Origin: Coriobacteriales bacterium
Lineage (GTDB): Bacteria; Actinomycetota; Coriobacteriia; Coriobacteriales; UBA8131
Assembly: GCA_031268525.1 (NCBI GenBank)
Contig: JAIRXA010000018.1
Span: 1-10,177, forward strand
DNA length: 10,177 nucleotides
Reading direction: 5' to 3'
In this document: one piece after another, positions 7,801 to 10,177 of the stretch
Position numbering within the stretch: the stretch's first letter is position 1
Layout: each line of letters starts with the position of its first letter
Made by a program: the position numbers and the translations under genes
The notes under the pieces: model-generated
Seen by the model: the letters and a program-made list of their open reading frames with translations, nothing else
Databases searched by the model: none
What the model was told of the DNA's origin: nothing

Positions 7801-8882
7801 ATCTCGGCTGCGATATTGGTGAGCTGGTTTTTGAAGATACCCATCTCGCCTTCGGTGGTCTGATAGCGCTTCTCGGCCTCGGAGCTCAATGCGATATTGG
7901 CCTCCCACGCATCGGAGGCAAGCTCTATCTGTGAGCCAAACAGCGCCGAGGCATTGCCCAGACGCTTCATGACGTCGGTCTGGCGAAGCGAGGTGACACC
8001 CAACTGGTCGAGTACGATGTTGAGGTTGCCTCCCGATTGTTGCACATCGCTCATGCCGGTAAATACCGCCTGTAGGGCCTCGACGGGGCGGGTAGTCCAC
8101 GCCTCGGAAAACTCCTCGACACTCATGTTCGTAACGTCTGCCCAGACACGGACGGTCTCGGTGTTGAGCGCCACGTCCTTGTCTATCTGGCTCATGATGG
8201 TCGATATCGCCGTACCGCCCGCCTCGGCGCTTATGCCGACAGAGGCAAGGGAGGATGACAGCGCGAGTATCTCGGCGTCAGTCATGCCTATCTGAGAACC
8301 TGCCCCACCGATGCGCATCGCCATGGCCATGATATCGGCCTCGGTGGTGGCGGCATTGTTGCCGAGCTCCACGATGGTTGAGGCGAAGTTGTCAATATCA
8401 TCCTGCGCCATCTGCGTGACGTTGGCGTACTGGGCTATCTCGGTTGCCGCCTGCTCCATGTTCATGTTGGTGGCAACGTCTAAATCGGCAATGACCCCGG
8501 CAAAGTCCACGAGGTTTTCCTTGGAAATACCCAACTGCCCACCGAGCGCCATGATCTCGGATATCTGATTGGCAGAAACGATCTTCTGCTCACTCATATC
8601 TTTGGCGGCCTGAGCGAGTGCTTCGTACTCTTCTTCTGTGGCGTCCACCGTCTTGCGCACCCCGGCAAAGGAACTCTCAAAGTCAATCGCAGCCTTTACC
8701 GCGAGTGCGCCGAACGCAAGGATCGGAGCCGTGAGAGCGGTGGTCATGGCCTTCCCGGCGGTGATGAGCCCCTTGGATATCAACTGCACGCGCTCTTCGG
8801 TTATACTTCTGAGCTTTCCGATCTCGCGTTCGTATTCGGTGGTGTCTGCCCCTATGTCAATGACGACGCGTCCATCGCTCAT
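4869..8882 (-). CDS. Phage tail tape measure protein (TP901-type)
   Basis: Protein of 1337 residues, the longest gene here; it sets tail length and passes through the tube during DNA ejection. Residues 1-35 are a charged helix; 46-68 are hydrophobic (MTTALTAPILAFGALAVKAA). Residues about 70-330 contain the TP901-type tape measure core: DFESSFAGVRKTVDATEEE, SEIMALGGQLGIS, DLDVATNMNMEQAATEIAQY and MGDAEI-like MTDAEILALSSSLASVGISA. Further hydrophobic segments lie at about 399-418 and 556-577. A 14-residue Thr/Ala/Lys tandem repeat covers about 454-523. Residues about 590-900 are charged, alanine-rich helix of coiled-coil type; the C-terminal end has the NNYYTVGSVDM strand and VDVFMDRLERRGRM, common at tape measure ends. 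I see no peptidase or lysozyme motif. At about 1.5 Å per residue the tail would be near 200 nm, an estimate. ATG overlaps the Gp15 TGA (ATGA); a G-rich Shine-Dalgarno (8890-8895) lies 7 nt upstream. Confidence 0.95.
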   Translation of the reverse strand: MSDGRVVIDIGADTTEYEREIGKLRSITEERVQLISKGLITAGKAMTTALTAPILAFGALAVKAAIDFESSFAGVRKTVDATEEEYEALAQAAKDMSEQKIVSANQISEIMALGGQLGISKENLVDFAGVIADLDVATNMNMEQAATEIAQYANVTQMAQDDIDNFASTIVELGNNAATTEADIMAMAMRIGGAGSQIGMTDAEILALSSSLASVGISAEAGGTAISTIMSQIDKDVALNTETVRVWADVTNMSVEEFSEAWTTRPVEALQAVFTGMSDVQQSGGNLNIVLDQLGVTSLRQTDVMKRLGNASALFGSQIELASDAWEANIALSSEAEKRYQTTEGEMGIFKNQLTNIAAEMGGPLVGALNNALSAAQPILDVIKNMASAFNNASPATQGLVMGLVGLVAALGPMMAAFGKMKELGSNFRTWISNVAAATHEEERAVVSATGARERETAATEVATTAKTTETTATKGAAAAKTTETTATKTNTTAKTANTAATKGATGAKVTETTATKGGAAAEAAHTTVKAAAIPVTTALATATNFLSKALASTPIGPIVIGLSLLLPLVTMLAGALGDATSGTGQFTEATKRQKKAVDDAQKTYDAAVDAHGELSDEALAAKGALDAESAAFEATKKTVGELTEEINKDIEAHQQLMESINDGYEAADAETGALLHLQSTILDLAAASDGSAQSEGELAAQIAALNELSPAAAELIDAQTLAQGDLTTSSIEQREAYEQQIEALNTLIQTEKARIQIDAAQDAYVELIREEITLTNDLAAAEAEREALGERPRQGTGAVHGAIYIDTSAWDTADAQINTLNASLAENAAAQAAASIRASELASHQIRVEQAAKKAASGYHYTTEELEMLGITESEVATEVARAEAEKTAAVEEAKNAMVEAIEEYMGKNADFVQAMADSGLSSDELGRRLSDLGLSFGDLSGEIDNAVARATDGFNRLESDSETSLSDWVANLEANQQTAEAWGANLQGVFSRTGVSFSDEFINEIRSGGVEKYGSLLSQMVNLTDTELQDVVDQFNSTGTAATDAIVGSFGDIDLADEGAAAIASFNEGATAAAEEESTARQAIVTTFTTSITAAAPEVEAAVTQMLNTAITGASEASFAPLGTQAMTQFAEGIHAGQEIPLRAVRILATTLTTAIGAMKLAPVGAKLAANLASGITQGTPGVVAAASRQVTAAIDAAKTASNNTSSIGYQMSSGIAQGVYSGGSLIANALRYVIKQGMIAARELGVPIPQGVALGILQASPVVGSAMEKMMDGAFDVSGFAVDLGSLSARGALAVGGTVTNNYYTVGSVDMTGDVRAESAVDVFMDRLERRGRM
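4875..4880 (-). promoter_or_regulatory. Ribosome binding site (GGGAGG) of the Dit-like gene
   Basis: GGGAGG is within the last codons of the tape measure gene, 8 nt from ATG 4866 and 2 nt from the alternative GTG 4872. This spacing is the reason for choosing ATG 4866. Confidence 0.65.
7314..7481 (-). repeat. Four tandem 42-nt (14-residue) repeats in tape measure gene
   Basis: Residues 468-523 divide into four units: TTETTATKGAAAAK, TTETTATKTNTTAK, TANTAATKGATGAK and VTETTATKGGAAAE. A degenerate unit (ERETAATEVATTAK, 454-467) precedes them and a decayed one (AAHTTVKAAA) follows. The lysine or glutamate at position 14 and the ATK at 6-8 recur in every full unit. The nucleotide units are imperfect, so the copies have diverged. 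Two heptads per unit fits a helical or coiled-coil spacer between the two hydrophobic segments at about 399-418 and 556-577. Confidence 0.85.
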
Positions 8883-9475
8883 ATCTCATCCCCCCAGATG
8901 GCCGCATCGCGGGCGAGTACCTCTGCCTTTGTGCGCGGCGGGAGTTGGTAGATGTTCTTCATTTCGCGCAGGCGCTTTCTTTCCTCATCTGGCGCCTTGG
9001 GCGGTATATCAAGTGTTCGATAGCCGATTGCGGTCATGGTGGCGCTCTTATCACTCAGGCCCTCAAACAGCATCATGAAGCGCCACCAGTGCAACTCGGT
9101 GTCGGCGTCGGTCAGATCAATGCCGTACTCACGTTGAAAGTCAGCCACGAGACGTCTCTGATCGGCACACCAGTCAAACGTTCTGGTCTTGGAGCCCTTG
9201 CGTGAGCGGGTCAGTTCGGCGAACTCATCCATCCGGGCAAACTCCATGGCAGCTGCGATAAGCCCGTCAAGGTGTTCGGAAACGATATCGGCGGGCAACA
9301 GATCAGGATTTCCAAAGTAATGCATCACCACGCCCATGCCCACCAGATCGGGGGGAAGGTCGCTTTCGATGAGCTCCTGTACCTGTATGGAGGTGCGAAA
9401 GTCGGTGTTTATGGGTAGCGAGCTGCCACCTACCACCACGGCAGACGGCAGCTCGTTTGTGATGACGTTTATCAC
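8879..9475 (-). CDS. Bacteriophage Gp15-family protein (gpT-like tail assembly position)
   Basis: Protein of 198 residues. It fits the Gp15 family as I know it: an N-terminal LPSAVVVGGSSLPINTDFRT segment, central FDWCADQRRLVADFQREYGI, and the strongly conserved LHWWRFMMLFEGLSD (about residues 128-142), followed by a basic C-terminal region that ends before the tape measure. Gp15 genes sit between a small gpG-like gene and the tape measure, so a tail assembly chaperone role equivalent to lambda gpT is likely but inferred. The start is GTG; the LPINTDFR segment begins about 20 residues in, as in homologues, which supports it. The Shine-Dalgarno is weak (TAGG, about 5 nt away) and contains the stop of the previous gene. 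The gene is in the same frame as that gene, separated by TAG and two sense codons. Its own TGA overlaps the tape measure ATG. Confidence 0.88.
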   Translation of the reverse strand: MINVITNELPSAVVVGGSSLPINTDFRTSIQVQELIESDLPPDLVGMGVVMHYFGNPDLLPADIVSEHLDGLIAAAMEFARMDEFAELTRSRKGSKTRTFDWCADQRRLVADFQREYGIDLTDADTELHWWRFMMLFEGLSDKSATMTAIGYRTLDIPPKAPDEERKRLREMKNIYQLPPRTKAEVLARDAAIWGDEI

Positions 9476-9484
9476 GAATGCCTA
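9476..9484 (-). other. In-frame amber junction between tail chaperone and Gp15 genes
   Basis: The minus strand reads ACAAAGTAGGCATTCGTG. TAG (9484-9482) ends the chaperone; GCA and TTC follow; GTG (9475) starts Gp15. The start codons at 9844 and 9475 are 369 nt apart, so the frames are identical. Reading through the single UAG would give a 321-residue gpG-Gp15 fusion. I see no classical X-XXY-YYZ slippery heptamer near the end of the chaperone gene. The same bases (TAGG) also serve as the only visible Shine-Dalgarno for Gp15, so simple reinitiation is the alternative. Confidence 0.6.
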
Positions 9485-9844
9485 CTTTGTTGCAGACGGT
9501 GAGAAGCGCCCGAGTGAGACTTCCAGCTCTTTTACTGCGGCGTTGGCGTTGATTGCCTCCTGCAGATGGTTGAACAACCGGAGCTCTTCCAGTATCGACG
9601 GCTCTTCACCCTCAAAGATTTCATGCTCGGCCTCAGCTCCCAGAAGCCTTTTGATGAAGTCATGAATACGCTCAGATGCCCAGACGTATACCCCGCCGGA
9701 TATGTCACCGACGTCGGTATTGCCTAAAGCAAGCGCAAACTCGAGCATGTCCTGTTGCAGGTCTGCGTCGCCGTAGTTGGCTCGATACTCGCGCCCCTTT
9801 ATGGAGACGACAATCTCAGAGCTGTTAAACCGGAAGTCCTTCAT
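9482..9844 (-). CDS. Tail assembly chaperone (gpG-like)
   Basis: Protein of 120 residues, small and acidic. It starts with beta strands (SEIVVSIKGREYRANYGDAD), continues with helices (QDMLEFALALGN and VYVWASERIHDFIKRLLGAE) and an EIFEGEEPSILEELRLFNHL segment. This strand-helix layout, with a helix ending in a LLG turn and then an x-x-I-F-x-G-x-x-P pattern, is typical of gpG-like chaperones that bind the tape measure and are absent from the mature virion. Position between the tail tube gene and Gp15/tape measure supports this. The start ATG has AGGAG 7 nt upstream, and the tube protein's TAG stop is part of that site (TAGGAG). It ends at an amber codon in frame with Gp15. Assignment is by context and fold pattern; no catalytic motif is expected. 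Confidence 0.75.
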   Translation of the reverse strand: MKDFRFNSSEIVVSIKGREYRANYGDADLQQDMLEFALALGNTDVGDISGGVYVWASERIHDFIKRLLGAEAEHEIFEGEEPSILEELRLFNHLQEAINANAAVKELEVSLGRFSPSATK

Positions 9845-9851
9845 CGCGGGG

Positions 9852-9856
9852 CTCCT
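9852..9856 (-). promoter_or_regulatory. Ribosome binding site (AGGAG) of the tail chaperone gene
   Basis: The minus strand reads GGGTAGGAGCCCCGCGATG. AGGAG is 7 nt from the ATG at 9844 and overlaps the TAG stop of the tube protein gene (9857-9855), so ribosomes finishing that gene stop directly on the site. Confidence 0.75.
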
Positions 9857-10177
9857 ACCCTAAGGTAAATATGCCAGCCGTCGGGTCGAAGGTTCCGACT
9901 ACCCAGCCGTCAGATACCATCGTCAGCACGCCGGTTGTCTTGATGGGGCCGTTGGCGTCGCCGTCAAGCGGGTTTCCGTTCCATAAGAAGTCGGCCTTCC
10001 TTGCCGGGCGGGCCGTAGCGCTACCCTCTTCTGCCCAGATGCGGACGACCGAGGTGGCAACGTTGCTGTCGTCTTCATGCTCGACAAACCAATCCTGCAG
10101 GGGCTGATCTTCAAGATCGATATCCACGTCGTACTTGTAGGTCTTGCTCGCCGCGTACTCGGGCTGAACCTTGTTGC
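9855..10177 (-). CDS. Probable major tail (tube) protein, C-terminal fragment
   Basis: The frame is open from the right window edge to TAG at 9855: 106 visible codons after two partial bases. The true start lies outside. A GTG at 10127 is in frame but is preceded by open coding sequence (NKVQPEYAASKTYKYDVDID), so it is internal. The visible part alternates beta strands with acidic loops (VDIDLEDQP, SVVRIWAEEG, GVLTMVSDGWVVGTFDPTAGIF), with no hydrophobic membrane segment. A small beta-rich protein immediately before the gpG-like, Gp15 and tape measure genes is normally the tail tube protein. The call rests mainly on gene order; a capsid-associated or other virion protein is the alternative. 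Confidence 0.6.
   Translation of the reverse strand, partial: NKVQPEYAASKTYKYDVDIDLEDQPLQDWFVEHEDDSNVATSVVRIWAEEGSATARPARKADFLWNGNPLDGDANGPIKTTGVLTMVSDGWVVGTFDPTAGIFTLG

Noticed and set aside
9482..9857. Possible reassignment of UAG to an amino acid in this phage
   Set aside because: UAG also ends the tube, Dit-like and hub genes at positions fitting the next start, so it acts as a normal stop; only the chaperone-Gp15 UAG is in frame with a following gene.
10010..10127. GTG at 10127 as the start of a 90-residue gene
   Set aside because: The frame is open upstream to the window edge with similar composition, so the visible part is the end of a longer gene.

Overview
The window is one continuous tail-morphogenesis module of a long-tailed (siphovirus-type) double-stranded DNA phage or prophage. 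All eight genes lie on the minus strand, so transcription runs from right (10177) to left (1). Genes overlap or are separated by only a few bases, there is no gap longer than about 10 bp, and I saw no promoter, terminator, tRNA, CRISPR array or insertion sequence. Both outermost genes are cut by the window edges.

In order of transcription: the C-terminal end of a probable major tail (tube) protein (9855-10177); a gpG-like tail assembly chaperone (9482-9844); a Gp15-family protein in the gpT-like position (8879-9475); a 1337-residue tape measure protein (4869-8882); a distal-tail (Dit)-like baseplate protein (3490-4866); a tail hub-like protein (2406-3485); a fibre-like protein with a poly-alanine stalk (1358-2419); and the N-terminal 452 codons of a DUF859-family tail-tip or adhesin protein (1-1358). 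This is the usual siphovirus order of tube, chaperones, tape measure, tail tip and host-recognition proteins. The gene products would act together: the chaperones coat the tape measure, the tube protein polymerises around it, Dit and hub form the initiation complex and tip, and the last two genes supply fibre or adhesin parts.

Gp15 and DUF859 proteins are best known from phages of Gram-positive bacteria, so a Gram-positive host is likely. The fairly high G+C content would fit an actinobacterial host such as a member of the Coriobacteriia, or a high-G+C Firmicute. The host assignment is weak inference.

I found no previously undescribed system. The most notable points are: (i) the chaperone and Gp15 genes are in the same reading frame, separated by one UAG and two sense codons, where many phages use a programmed frameshift; (ii) a 14-residue Thr/Ala/Lys tandem repeat lies inside the tape measure; (iii) the Dit-like protein is unusually long; (iv) the fibre protein combines an acidic loop, an alanine stalk and a conserved C-terminal cap. 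Several start codons were reassigned on Shine-Dalgarno spacing.
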